This document shows positions 1-10,420 of a DNA stretch of 64,000 nt, piece after piece; within the stretch, counting starts at the first letter, position 1, and each line of letters starts with the position of its first letter. Origin of the DNA: Corylus avellana (taxonomy: Eukaryota > Streptophyta > Magnoliopsida > Fagales > Betulaceae); the NCBI RefSeq assembly GCF_901000735.1, contig NC_081546.1, forward strand, positions 17,793,220 to 17,857,219, read 5' to 3'. The position numbers and the translations under genes are program-made. Below the pieces are notes generated by a model. The model was not told where the DNA came from and did not search any database. It was given only the letters and a program-made list of their open reading frames with translations.

Positions 1-1986
1 AAAACCACAGGTACCTCCTGTGCTAAAAATAAAAACTTAGGGAGCAAAAAATAAAGAGTTCGAACCCTATGGGAGTTTTTTAGTATTTAACCCTTTAATT
101 AATTAATACCCAACATACCCCTTCAGAAACGATATATTTTTCCACATCCTACTTGCCTTCATTTTGTCTCTTTCCACCTCAACGTTGAAGCTTGAGAGCA
201 CTTCCCAAAAGGTATCTACTAGCTACTGTTTTTGTTGGGCATTTAGGAATCAAGTCATCAATCTTTTCTTGCCATTTTTTTTATTCACTCGTAGTCTTTT
301 GATTATTGGAAGGTAAAAAAAAATGGACAAAAAATAAAAATAAAAGAAAGTTCAAAAATGATAGTTTGGAGCACAAAAATTCCCAAGAATGGCAAGCAAA
401 TGAATGACTTGGGACATTATGTGTATTGCAAATAACCTTTCCCTCACCAAAAAAAAATTTCTACATTCTTAAGGATTTAATTATAAATAATTTGCCCTTT
501 AATAAATATGCATTAGTTGTTAAATACTTATAAAAGTGAGGAACTATTTTATCCAAAAAAAAAAAATGGAAATAAACAGATTTTATTTGGTTAGAAAAAA
601 AAAAAATCATATTTTGGAAAGAAAAATTAATATTAGATGTTCTCCGAGTCCTAGGTGAATATTATTTTCTAAAAACTATGTGAGAGAAATAAGGGCTAGT
701 ATCTTTTTTGTTTTTTGTTTTTTTTTTTTTTAAATAATATCCACTTAGGACCAGGAGAATGAGTAATTCTATGAGTCACTCTTGTGTCCCTTTTGTGTCG
801 ATCTAAGAATGTGGCAGCTTTTGAAATCACAATTTGATCAAAATTCAATAATAATCAATCACAAAGTCAATGGTGATTTTAAAAGTCACATCATTCTTAG
901 AGGGACACTAAATGGGCTTTTAGTATTGAGAATACCAAGAGAACACCTAGCATTCCCCCTTTGAAAAATAAAATAAAAACTATGTACTATATACAGTTTT
1001 TTCCTTGCCATTTTCAGTTTAATTTTTAAATACATTTTTGTATTAAACAACTTTATGCACTTTGCAGAGAAACAATCGGGATAGTTTGGTAAGCACAGAT
1101 AATTCATACATGATGCTTAAGAATAAACAAAACATAAAAAATCTCAAATTTTCAAAAGTCCTAATTATTTTCTAATTGGGTATATATAGTCACATTCTCA
1201 AAAATTTAAATTCTCATTTGTCACATAATGTTGTGTTTGGGTGAATCTTCCATCTACATTCCCCTTTAGGGTGTGTTTGATATTGCTATTTCATAGACAA
1301 AAAGTACAATTTTTAAATTAAATCGCAGAAAATAAATTATTTAGAATTGCGCTTTTTAAAAGATTCAAATCATAGAAAATTAGTGTTTTCAAATCATAGT
1401 CATGATGATATTTTTTTTCTTTCTAAAACACATAGTTTTAAATGTTAAACTGCGATTTTATATTTTAAGAACTTGTCATTTTCCCTAATATATTTTTCTA
1501 TGAACTAAAAAGATAAATAATAAAAAAGAAAAACATTCCAGAATTGAGGCCTTGATTAGAGGCTTGACATGAGATACTAGACCACTAGTTTCATGGTCTT
1601 TTTTTTTTTTTTTTTTTGAAAGGTTCATGGTTGACTCATATATTCAAATGGTATACAATTTTTTTTTTTTTTAATTGGAAAAAATACTCCTTTATGCCCA
1701 TGAATTATCGCTCATTTTCCATTTACACTTTCAAACTTTAAAAATTGACATCGGAGTCTCCTATACTACTGGGTAATGCTGTTGTGTCCCTCCAATAATG
1801 ATATGACGAATCTGTGATCTATCACTTTTAAATTTTGATCAAATTGTAATTTTAAAAGTCATCTCATTTTTTAAGAGACAAAATAGAGATTTTTAGAATT
1901 ACTCATATACTACTACCATGTGTCAAATTATATAAGTTTGTATTTTAAAGGCTTAACTACATTTTTAAAAATTACACATTTTAAAA
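1..1986. other. AT-rich intergenic DNA with short inverted repeats
   Basis: No gene is supported here. The stretch is AT-rich with many poly(A)/poly(T) runs. Two short inverted-repeat patches share sequence: about 780-925, where a GTGTCCCTTTTGTG arm faces a reversed arm ending AGAGGGACACTAAATG, and about 1765-1910, which starts GTGTCCCTCCAATAATG. These look like remnants of one MITE family, but I could not define ends or target duplications. Confidence 0.5.
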
Positions 1987-1995
1987 TTATTATTT

Positions 1996-2413
1996 AGAGA
2001 AACTTCACTTTAACTTCCTAAACTTTCATGCGATTTGACAAACCTCCTAAACTTTCATGCGATTTGACAAACCTCCCAAACTTTCAAATCCCTCAATTTG
2101 GACCCAAGAACTTTTAATTGCTCTTAATCTCGACCCCTCCGTCAATTTTAGCCATTAAAAATACCAAAAAAGACCAAAATATCCCTGATTTTTCGTTTTT
2201 TTATTTTTAAATAAAAAGAACGTTTTGGAAGTAAGGGTAAAGTTGAAAATTTATACCTAATTTAGGGGTATAAACATCATGTAACGTTTAAAATCCGATG
2301 GAGTGGTTCACATTGAGAGCAATTGAAAGTTTATGGGTCCAAAGTGAGATATTTGAAAGTTTATGGTTTGTCAAATCGCGTGAAAGTTCAAGTGGCTAAA
2401 CTAAAGTTTCCTC
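1996..2413. mobile_element. Mutator-like MITE (418 bp)
   Basis: The left end GAGAAACTTCACTTTAACTT and the reverse complement of the right end GAGGAAACTTTAGTTTAGCC form long imperfect terminal inverted repeats that continue inward (both arms share GCGATTTGACAAAC). The element is flanked by a perfect 9-bp direct repeat TTATTATTT (1987-1995 and 2414-2422), the size expected of Mutator-like elements. No coding capacity. The left arm also holds a small internal duplication of CTAAACTTTCATGCGATTTG. Confidence 0.75.
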
Positions 2414-2423
2414 TTATTATTTT

Positions 2424-3185
2424 GGAAAAACTTTACTTTGGCCCCCTGAATTTCCAATCGATTTTACAAACACCCCCTGAACTTTTAAATCTCTCACTTT
2501 GAACCCCTAAACTTTCAATTTCTATCACTTTGGACTCATCTGTTAGTTTTCAACGTTAAACTCAAACGGTTTGACTTTTTATACCAATTATACTCCCACG
2601 ATAAAACTACACCGTTTTGGGCCCCAAAACTACAACATCCACTCAGCCCAAAACGATGTCGTTTTGGGCATTAAAATTATTATTATTATTATTTAAAAAA
2701 AAAAAAGAAGAAAAAGCAAAAAAAAAAAAAAAATCGAGGTGGCTAGAGCCACCCCCAAGGCCGGTCTGGGGGTGGTTTGACCAACCCCATGGCCAAGGGG
2801 GTGGTCCGAAAACAAAAGGAAAAAAAAAAAAAATCCATTCACGGTTTTGGGCTTTTGGGGGTGGTCCAACCACCCCCAAGGGTTTGGGGGTGGTTTCTTT
2901 TTTAATTTTTTTTAATATTTTGCATTTTCTCTTTCTTTTTTGTTTTCAAAGAAAAAATAATAATTTTAATGCTCAAAATGGTGTCGTTTTAGGCTGGGGT
3001 GAGTGCTATAGTTTTGGGCATTTTTGAAATTTTAAGTGGACAGAGTAGAGGTATAATGAGCATAAAAAGTCAAATCGTTTGAGTTTAACGTTGAAAACTA
3101 ACAGAAGTGTCCAAAATGAAAGATTTGAAAGTTCATAAAGAGTTTATAAAATTAGCTGAAAGTTGGCCTAAGTAAAATTTTTTCG
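2424..3185. mobile_element. Mutator-like MITE with GC-rich core (762 bp)
   Basis: Ends GGAAAAACTTTACTTTGGCC and, reversed, CGAAAAAATTTTACTTAGGCC form arms of roughly 200 bp. Flanks share ATTATTTT (2416-2423 and 3186-3193), so it inserted next to or into the target duplication of the preceding element. The core (about 2740-2890) is unlike the AT-rich arms: it holds G/C-rich imperfect palindromes of CCACCCCCAAGG / GGGGGTGGTC type. Open frames across it are low-complexity and not believed. Confidence 0.65.
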
Positions 3186-3193
3186 ATTATTTT

Positions 3194-4264
3194 TAAATCC
3201 CACTTTTTAAAACCGCTTAACTCAAACTAGCCTGCTGCCTGCTTCAATTTTTGGGATTTTAACGAGTCTATAAAAGATTATCCACGTCTTATATACAATT
3301 ATCTCAAAATCCTCTAACCTAAGTAACGAAGTGCAGCCATCACCTTTTTCAAAAAAAAAAAAAAAAAAGTGCAGCCATCATTTCCAAGTAAAAGCAAGAA
3401 TCAATCAATCATAGGTAGGAGCTGTATTTATTTTGCAATTGGTTCCCTGAAACTGAGCGCCACGTGTTGAGCAACGAAAGGAAGGTCGAAAATATCAAAC
3501 ATCCCAGACGGTTGCCGACAATCACGGCAACGGCCCCACATCCCGACAGCGGGACCAAGCACAAAGTGGGCGTACCCTCGCAGCACCATAATTTTTCTAT
3601 AATCTACGTTGTTGTCTTCCACTCCCAACAGTGGGCCGCCACCAACTTTCCCTATTCCCACAGAGCGGCCCCACAAAACCCGCCAACAAAAAAAGAAGGC
3701 TATTGTAATTACTGAAACGTTTCCCATTAATGAATAATTCACAACACCCACCCCCCACAAAATCCAAAATTACTTTCATCACCATAATGCCACGTGTCAC
3801 ACATGCATGTCCTCTTTCTTTAAGCTGTAAATTTAGCGGTAGATGATTCTTTTAAAGCATCCAAAAAAAAAAAAAACAAAAAAAAAACTTCATTACACTG
3901 AGAAGTGAGAACATACGAAACTCATAAATAAAAATCACAATTCATTTATCAATCCCACTGCCACTGGTTTGCCAAATGGCCCCTACAGTTCTGGCTAATT
4001 TTCTATACATGCCACTGAACTGAACCACACAATAGTACATTTATGAGCCACACCAGCCAAAGCTTCATTCGACTTTATTTAGATGGGCCCGATTTTAAGC
4101 GAGTCACCTGCCTTTCCGTAGAACATTTCATTTTCCTACACGCATTACAATTAACCTATATTAAGGATAAAAAGGTAAATTACCCTACCATTTTCTTTTA
4201 ATTTTTTTTTTTAAATTTTTTTATTTTTCATCAAACCTGACTGCCCAGTGCCTACACCCACCTA
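3194..4264. other. Intergenic stretch downstream of the aspartic protease, with two G-box motifs
   Basis: No convincing gene. The part at 3430-3830 is less AT-rich than its surroundings and holds two CCACGTGT motifs (G-box/ABRE core), at 3460-3467 and 3790-3797. Such motifs bind bZIP/bHLH factors in plants, but no transcript start or ORF next to them can be recognised. The segment just below 4265 should contain the 3' UTR and polyadenylation region of the minus-strand protease gene. Confidence 0.35.
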
Positions 4265-5725
4265 CTAACATTTATTGGAGGAGAACCCCACACGCGAGTT
4301 TGCCAAATCAAAGCTGACACGTGTCCCCTGTTGCTGCACATTCCCAATAATTGACAAAGACGACGTCGTGGGAGCGAAGGCAAAGCAGAAGGTTCCGGCC
4401 GAGTCGACCGGAATCAAGTAATTCTTGGCCGGCAGCGAAAGGGACTTCCCATCGGAGAACTGAAACGAAACCGTGGGGACTCTGACCACATGCTGCGAAG
4501 ATAGATCGTAACACGTGTCGAACAGAGCCACGCTGCTCGCCGACGGCAGGTGCTGAGTCATACTCGCGAACGCGTCGCGGAGTGAGTTGTAAGCCTGAGT
4601 CTGCAAACGAGTTATGGCCGTTCCAGAGTCGACAATGATCCCACCGTTTCCTGACGCGTCCATTGCGAACAGCGAGGACGGGAACGAGAGGGGCTTCCCT
4701 CCCACGCTCATTCCATTGATTCCGATGTAATAGAACGTGTCCATTTTGCTGTTTTTCAGTAAAGCAGTCGTGACCGAGTCGCCGGGTGGAGCCGAGTTGA
4801 ACTCGAGCGTCGAGGACTTGCCCGAGTCGCGGTCGACCAGGCAGTAAGAAAACGACGATGCTTTGATCTGAGAGTTAAGCGAGAGTGGGCCCCCTCCGAG
4901 CCCGAGTAATCCGGCGGCGGCAACGAACAGACCTTCGTTATTGTGGCCGCAACCCAAAGCGACGTTGTTCACCGCCCCGGAGCTCCCGAACGACACCGTA
5001 TCGGTGGCCAAATCGCCGACCGTGTAGGAGCCGTCGCCGTACGCGACCTGGTAGAGACAGCGGCCGCCGCGACAGGCGCCATTATGGAGAGAGGTGCATT
5101 GCTGAGAGGAGCAGGAGAGGGGCTTGTAAGAGGAGGACGCGCTCGGGTCGAAGATCGGGTCGGATTGCTCGTAGCAGTCCTCACAGGGCTTGCATTGGAG
5201 CCAGTTGATGTCGCTGCCCGTGTCGAGCACCATGTAGAAGAGCTTGGCGGGCTGTCCCACGCCGACACGCGAGAAGTACTCGCCGCTGCCCTGGCTCGTC
5301 CCGGACACAATCGGAGTGGAGAGGTCCTCGGGTCGGACCTCCGTCAACACGGGCTGGAGATCCGACTTCTTGACGCCGCTGAGCGCGAGCTGGAGCTTGG
5401 TAGTGAGCGCGTCGACTCGGGCCGACTCGCGCTCAAGACGGGAAAGAACCAGGCTCTTGTAGTCCTTATGCGAGGTCTTGTAGAGGGAGTCCCGGGCGTG
5501 AAGCTGGAGCGAGAAAGAAGAGGAATTAGCAAGAATTTGTTGTACTCCTTGTTGACCCAAGGGCTTAACAGTTTCCGGGTCGAAGCTAAGGACGGCTTGG
5601 GCTTGACGGAGTGCAGCGGAGACGTCGAGGAGCGCGTGAGTTGCAGTCTCCGATAGGCTGCGAGAGAAAGCAAGGGGAAAGAGAGCAACAAAAATGGCGA
5701 AGAAGAAGAAGAGGAATCGAGCCAT
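4265..5725 (-). CDS. Secreted aspartic protease, ASPG1-like (nepenthesin-type, A1 family)
   Basis: An intronless 486-residue frame. Residues 1-21 are a hydrophobic signal peptide (MARFLFFFFAIFVALFPLAF). A propeptide follows to about residue 145. Two catalytic motifs are present: DTGSDINW with Asp168 and DSGTAITR with Asp366. The flap motif YGDGSYTVGD lies near residue 229. The cysteine-rich nepenthesin insert (CKPCEDCYEQSDPIFDP) follows the first motif, and the C-terminus SNKC is typical. Length and motif order match Arabidopsis ASPG1 (ASPARTIC PROTEASE IN GUARD CELL 1, about 500 residues), so a proteolytic role in the secretory pathway or apoplast is expected; the guard-cell/drought role is inference from that homologue. 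The start is the first ATG of the frame and begins the signal peptide. The gene is clearly GC-richer than its flanks, which also produces long spurious antisense frames. Confidence 0.93.
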   Translation of the reverse strand: MARFLFFFFAIFVALFPLAFSRSLSETATHALLDVSAALRQAQAVLSFDPETVKPLGQQGVQQILANSSSFSLQLHARDSLYKTSHKDYKSLVLSRLERESARVDALTTKLQLALSGVKKSDLQPVLTEVRPEDLSTPIVSGTSQGSGEYFSRVGVGQPAKLFYMVLDTGSDINWLQCKPCEDCYEQSDPIFDPSASSSYKPLSCSSQQCTSLHNGACRGGRCLYQVAYGDGSYTVGDLATDTVSFGSSGAVNNVALGCGHNNEGLFVAAAGLLGLGGGPLSLNSQIKASSFSYCLVDRDSGKSSTLEFNSAPPGDSVTTALLKNSKMDTFYYIGINGMSVGGKPLSFPSSLFAMDASGNGGIIVDSGTAITRLQTQAYNSLRDAFASMTQHLPSASSVALFDTCYDLSSQHVVRVPTVSFQFSDGKSLSLPAKNYLIPVDSAGTFCFAFAPTTSSLSIIGNVQQQGTRVSFDLANSRVGFSSNKC

Positions 5726-5798
5726 TTTTGGCTTGTTGCAGAGAGACAGAAAAGAAATGAAGCAGAGAGTGTTGGGGAGGGCTTGGCTTTATTTAGAA

Positions 5799-5831
<33 letters not shown>

Positions 5832-5880
5832 GCTAACGTCAGCCTTGACTCCACTCATTTCACTCTCAATGCTCAATACA
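5726..5880 (-). promoter_or_regulatory. Core promoter / 5' leader of the aspartic protease gene
   Basis: Upstream of the start codon on the minus strand there is a TATA-like TAAATAAA at 5795-5788, about 62 bp from the ATG. Immediately upstream is a CT/GA microsatellite (about 5806-5831), a common feature of plant core promoters and leaders. No transcript evidence is available. Confidence 0.45.
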
Positions 5881-8184
5881 GTATTTAACGGTGTTACGTA
5901 ATATATAGTATTAAATTATTTTAAATTATTTAATACTATATATAAAAAATATACTATTAAGGATATATTTTTCTTACCGTATGTTCTATTTATTAATGCT
6001 ATTTAAAAAGTAGGTGAGGAACATATGCTATTCTCATCTCTCTCTCAAAGGATTGTAAGAAAATTTATACAAATTGGCTACTTCCAGTTCTCTAAGAATT
6101 TAATTTTAACCCTAAAATAGCTCCACCTAAACAAAATAAAATTAATAAATGCTTCAGACATTTTTTATTATTGGATAGATCACTATTAGATTTTGAGTTT
6201 AAAAATGGTAGGTGTTTTTCTAATGTTCTTTTGGTGTCCTCTTAAATGTGACGTGGCTTTTAAAATCACTAATAGATTAAAAGTCAATCATGATAATCTC
6301 AAATTTAACGATAATTTTAAAATGTTAGGTGTTCTTCTAATGTTTTCCTGGTGTCTTTCCAACGGCTTTTAAAATTATCGTTGAATTTGAAATTATCATT
6401 ATTGACTTTTAATCTATTGGTGATTTTAAAAGTTATATTACAGTTGGGAGGATACCAGGAGAACATTAGAAGAACACTTAACATTTCTCTTATGTCAAGG
6501 AATATGCATTCACAATTAAAAATTTAGAGTATGTTTGAGATTGTGTGTGAGAAAAATAGAGCATTTTTAAGTCAAAAAGCATTTTTTTGGCAAAAGTTTG
6601 ATTTTTAAGCTTATATCAAAAATTCGTTTTGACCATTTTTAAGTTTTTTAGACGTTAGAAGTTTTACCAAAAGTAGTTGAGACTGTTGTAAAAACATTGA
6701 AGGATAATTGAGACCGTCGTAAAAACATTAAAAGATAATGTTTGTTGTGTTAGTCTCAATTAACCATTTGATCATATATTGTTAAAAAAAAAAAAATTAA
6801 CAATTAGTTGAAACTGTGGTAAAAAGTAAAAACATTGTATAATAAATTTACTTAGGGCCGGCCAGGTCACGTATGGAATTGCGATTTAACGGTGTCAAAC
6901 ACTGACGGAGATGTTTTTATTTTATCTTTTTCATGGAATTGGGATTTAACGATGTCAATCAAACACTGACAGAGATGTTTTTATTTTATCGTTTATCATG
7001 AAATAATAATTTTTTTTTTTGCTACCATTGAATATTGAAAGAAAATAAATGACATTTTCTTTTTTATATATATTTTTTTATCAAATTTATTTATTTTTTT
7101 AGTTCTTTTTAAGGTAAAGTCCATGTTCTCTCTGTTTTAAAAGCAAAATTTTTATTAAAAAAAATTTTAAACAAAATTTTGTTTAAAAAAACAAAATTTT
7201 TATTTTTTTAAACGTGATTTTTTTAGAAGTTTTAGTATTTTTTGTTTTTATTTTACTAAGGGTAGTTTCGTCATTGAAAAAAATTGATAATATTTTGATA
7301 ATTTAGAAGGATATTGTCACAATTAAAAATTTAAAAATAGACATTGTTAATAAAGTGGTAATTTGAGAGAATACATGCACTTTTTAATGATAAAGGTGAT
7401 GGACCTGCTGGTTATCGAAATTTAATAGAGAACAATAACATTCACATTGGTTCATCTTTAAGTTAAAAAAGAAATAATAAAAATTATTTAGTAGACTAAT
7501 ATAGACAATTACATGTTAGTAAAAATCAATTCCTAATTTTTTTTACTAGCCCTGATCTAAAGAGTTAATTTTTACTAACTCATTATCAAATTATATTTCA
7601 GCTATATACTAATTTACTAAATAGAATTAACAAATACAAAAAAGTATTTTTCATGGAAATTTTCAAAATCTTCTTTCTTTTCTTTTCTTTTGTAAGATAA
7701 GATAACAATAAAAGCTTATAATTTAAAACATGTACAACACTGATGCTTACAATAAATGTCTGCTCCAGTTTTTTCAGGCCTTACGTTTTATATCATAGGG
7801 GAGAGGGTTGGTGTGGGGCGCATTGCATTTATGAGAAACGATTGGCCTTAATAACTTGCTCAAATTTTTTCTCATATATGTTATAAATTCAATTGATTAA
7901 TTATTAAATTTATGGAGTCTATCATTGGCTTAAGATTTATTTAGAATTGTGATTTTAATAAGTGTGATTTTAACAATTATATTTTTAAAAATTACATTTT
8001 TGAAAAAACTACTTTTTAAAATTGCAAAGGCATTTGGTAAAACATGTTAAAGTATATATATATATATATATATCAAATATTTGTTATGCAAAATTGTGAT
8101 TTTGGTTTAAATTCGCACATTTTCAAATAAGCACCGTTAACCTGCTTATAGAAATCACTTTTTTTTTTTTTTTTTTTTCCGATC
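5881..8184. other. AT-rich intergenic DNA with MITE remnants and small tandem repeats
   Basis: No gene seen. At about 6205-6485 is an inverted repeat whose arms share TTCTAATGTT(C/T)T(C/T)CTGGT and GATTAAAAGTCAAT, likely a degenerate MITE. At about 6660-6830 a short unit GAGACCGTCGTAAAAACATT recurs in diverged form. At about 6873-6990 a ~60-bp unit ending GAGATGTTTTTATTTTATC is tandemly duplicated. A (TA)n run lies at about 8052-8072. Confidence 0.5.
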
Positions 8185-8411
8185 GTAGTGGGTAGGGGTG
8201 GGCACGGGTTAGTTTTTGGGCATTTTTCGTACCTGATCTGCACCCCTCGGGTAGTAAAATTGGTACCATTGACCCTGCTTTAATGGACAGTACCTGCCAG
8301 GTATCAGGATTTGCGGGGCGGGGCGGGTAATTCGGGTTTGGCGGGTCGGATCAAGTATTCTTCTTCTTATTTCCTTTTCTCTCTCTTGCGTCGTCTCTCT
8401 CTTCCTCTCGG

Positions 8412-8868
8412 TGATAGGTCTCAAATAGATAATAGAAACACAACTAATATTTAATATAATATAAAGATAATACACGTTACAAATCTCCACTTATGGCTGG
8501 AGTTCTACCACAATACAAATACATAAACAAGATCATATGTTTTGATACTCCTAGTGGGTCCTAATCAAAACAAGATAAACAAGATAATACTCCACTTAGG
8601 GTGGGAGTTGAACCACAACAGAATTAGGACTCTACACAAATCATCATATCCCAACAACACATAGTCCCTAGTTTAAATACAATAACTAATAAACAACCAA
8701 CTAAGAATAATCCACTAAAAGACCCACTTCCATATCTCTAGTTAACTGCTCCCACATCCACTAACTTCTCCCACGCTGCTCCCATATTGTGAGTCTTCCA
8801 AGCATCACATAGCAAGCAGTTAGGCCACGTACTTAGGATTGGGTCGCCTTGCACGACGTGGCCTATCA
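8412..8868 (-). repeat. 3' LTR (element orientation) of the gag-only retrotransposon
   Basis: Direct repeat of 9966-10420 sharing the short inverted ends TGATAGG...CCTATCA. It is preceded by CTCGG and followed inward by the polypurine tract. Confidence 0.9.
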
Positions 8869-8898
8869 TTCCTCCCCTCTTTAGCAAGCATCTTGTCC

Positions 8899-9938
8899 TC
8901 AAGGTCTAACGTGGGAATTTGAAGTTGAAGGTTTGTAACCACTCTCCCGATCACGTCCTCTGGTGGTAGATGTTCCCAGTGGATTAATGTCTTCACTTTC
9001 TTCATTTTTATCTTCTCCCAATTCTGCCATAACAGACCCATCTCTTTCAATTAGACAAGCTTGCACCATGTTGCATTTATGGCCATGAACAAATTTCTCA
9101 TTGCAATTAAAGCACAAACCCTTTGCACGTCTCCTTTGCATCTCATCCCATGAGATTTTCTTAACAGTTGGTACATTGGTTAAGTGGTTATTTATGGATT
9201 GCAATTCTAACTCGTTGGCCCTTCTTTGCTGGCACAATTGGTCAGCTTTCATGCGAACCAAGCTAATAGTATCTTTGAGTGTCTTGGGTTTGAACATTCG
9301 AACTCCTTTTGCAATCTCTGGTTTAGGACCACCAAGAAAGTTTCCTATAAGATGCTTTTGAGTCCACCCTTGAGCTTTGTTCCCCAATCTTTCAAACTCT
9401 TTCTGATAATCACGTAAGGATCCTTCTTGTACTAGTTTCGTCAGAGACTCATCAAAATCTTCGTAGTCGGTTGGCCCGAACCTAGCCCATAGTTCCAGTT
9501 CAAATATTTCCCAAATAATCGGTGTAGCTTCCTCTTGATGAGCCTTCTGCAGCCATTGCCACCATTGGTTGGCCTCACCTTCAAGATGAAAAGATGCTAG
9601 CACCACCTTTTGCTCTGAAAGCGTCCCATGATATTCAAAAAACTGCACTACGTGATTCAACCATTTGGTGGGATCATCTCCTTGATAACGTGAAAAATCC
9701 ATTTTGGCATAATGTGGCACCACCGCTTGTCGCCCAGTTGTAGGACCACCCTACTCATACGTGCAGTATGGTTGACAGTTAACTAGTCTATGTTGCACTG
9801 AAAGAATAGTTGAGATTTCATTTAAGGCTTCTTCAATTCTTTGCATGTGATCAGCGGAGCTAGTTGCTCCTTCTTCCAAGCGTTGAATGCCTTCCTTAAC
9901 GTCATATACGTCTGCCTCCGAAGATTCAATCCTCTCAC
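8899..9938 (-). pseudogene. Gypsy Gag with one internal stop, running into a pol C-terminal remnant
   Basis: The main uninterrupted part (9723-8899) holds a retrotransposon Gag domain (motifs FSRYQGDDPTKWLNHV, LEGEANQWWQWL, RDYQKEFERL) followed by a CCHC zinc knuckle CFNCNEKFVHGHKC, as in Ty3/Gypsy Gag. The same frame continues upstream (SLATNRERIESSEADV, a probable coiled-coil start near 9938) but is broken by one TAG codon at 9753-9751. An overlapping frame (9050-8820) reads IHWEHLPPEDVI...PTLDLEDKML, resembling the extreme C-terminus of Gypsy integrase/chromodomain polyproteins. That suggests a deletion joined gag directly to the end of pol at about 9.0 kb. The apparent start at 9723 is GTG, not ATG. 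Confidence 0.8.
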
Positions 9939-9965
9939 GATTAGTAGCCAGGCTCTGATACCAAT

Positions 9966-10420
9966 TGATAGGTCCCAAATAGATAATAGAAACACAACTA
10001 ATATTTAATATAATATAAAGATAATACACGTTACAAATCTCCACTTATGGCTGGAGTTCTACCACAATACAAATACATAAACAAGATAATATGTTCTAAT
10101 ACTCCTAGTGGGTCCCAGTCAGAACAAGATAAACAAGATAATACTCCACTTAGGGTGAGAGTTGAACCACAACAGAATTAGGACTTTACACAAATCATCA
10201 TATCCCAAAACAAATAGTCCCTAGTTTAAATACAATAACTAATAAACAACCAACTGAGAATAATCCACTAAAAGACCCACTTCCATATCTCTAGTTAACT
10301 GCTCCCACATCCACTAACTTCTCCCACGCTGCTCCCACATTGTGAGTCCTCCAAGCATCACATAGCACCAGTTAGGCCACGTACTTAGGATTGGGTCGCC
10401 TTGCACGACGTGGCCTATCA
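9966..10420 (-). repeat. 5' LTR (element orientation) of the gag-only retrotransposon
   Basis: Pairs with 8412-8868. It is followed on the minus strand by the tRNA-iMet primer site after a 2-nt gap and flanked outside by the duplicated CTCGG. Confidence 0.9.

Larger units (their letters stand above)
8412..10420 (-). mobile_element. Gag-only LTR retrotransposon (TR-GAG-like, Ty3/Gypsy-derived)
   Basis: A complete 2.0-kb element in minus orientation. LTRs of 457 and 455 bp begin TGATAGGTC and end GGCCTATCA on the plus strand. A perfect 5-bp target duplication CTCGG flanks it (8407-8411, 10421-10425). Beside the right LTR is the primer site TGGTATCAGAGCC (9963-9951, minus strand), complementary to the 3' end of initiator tRNA-Met. 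Beside the left LTR is the polypurine tract AAAGAGGGGAGGAA (8882-8869). The interior codes only for Gag plus a short tail resembling the end of pol; protease, reverse transcriptase, RNase H and the integrase core are absent, so mobility would need proteins from another element. By eye the LTRs differ at about fifteen positions plus small indels, mostly transitions, so the insertion is fairly young. Confidence 0.9.

Noticed and set aside
2617..3027. 136- and 78-codon ORFs on both strands in the MITE core
   Set aside because: Low-complexity translation of poly(A)/(T) and GC-rich repeats; no domain.
3428..3760. 110-codon minus-strand ORF and overlapping plus-strand ORF
   Set aside because: No domain, no splice context, overlapping frames on both strands; treated as non-coding.
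4943..5656. 237-codon plus-strand ORF opposite the aspartic protease
   Set aside because: It is the antisense shadow of a GC-rich coding gene; the composition is Arg/Ala/Gly-rich without recognisable domains, and the minus strand has a full protein family match.
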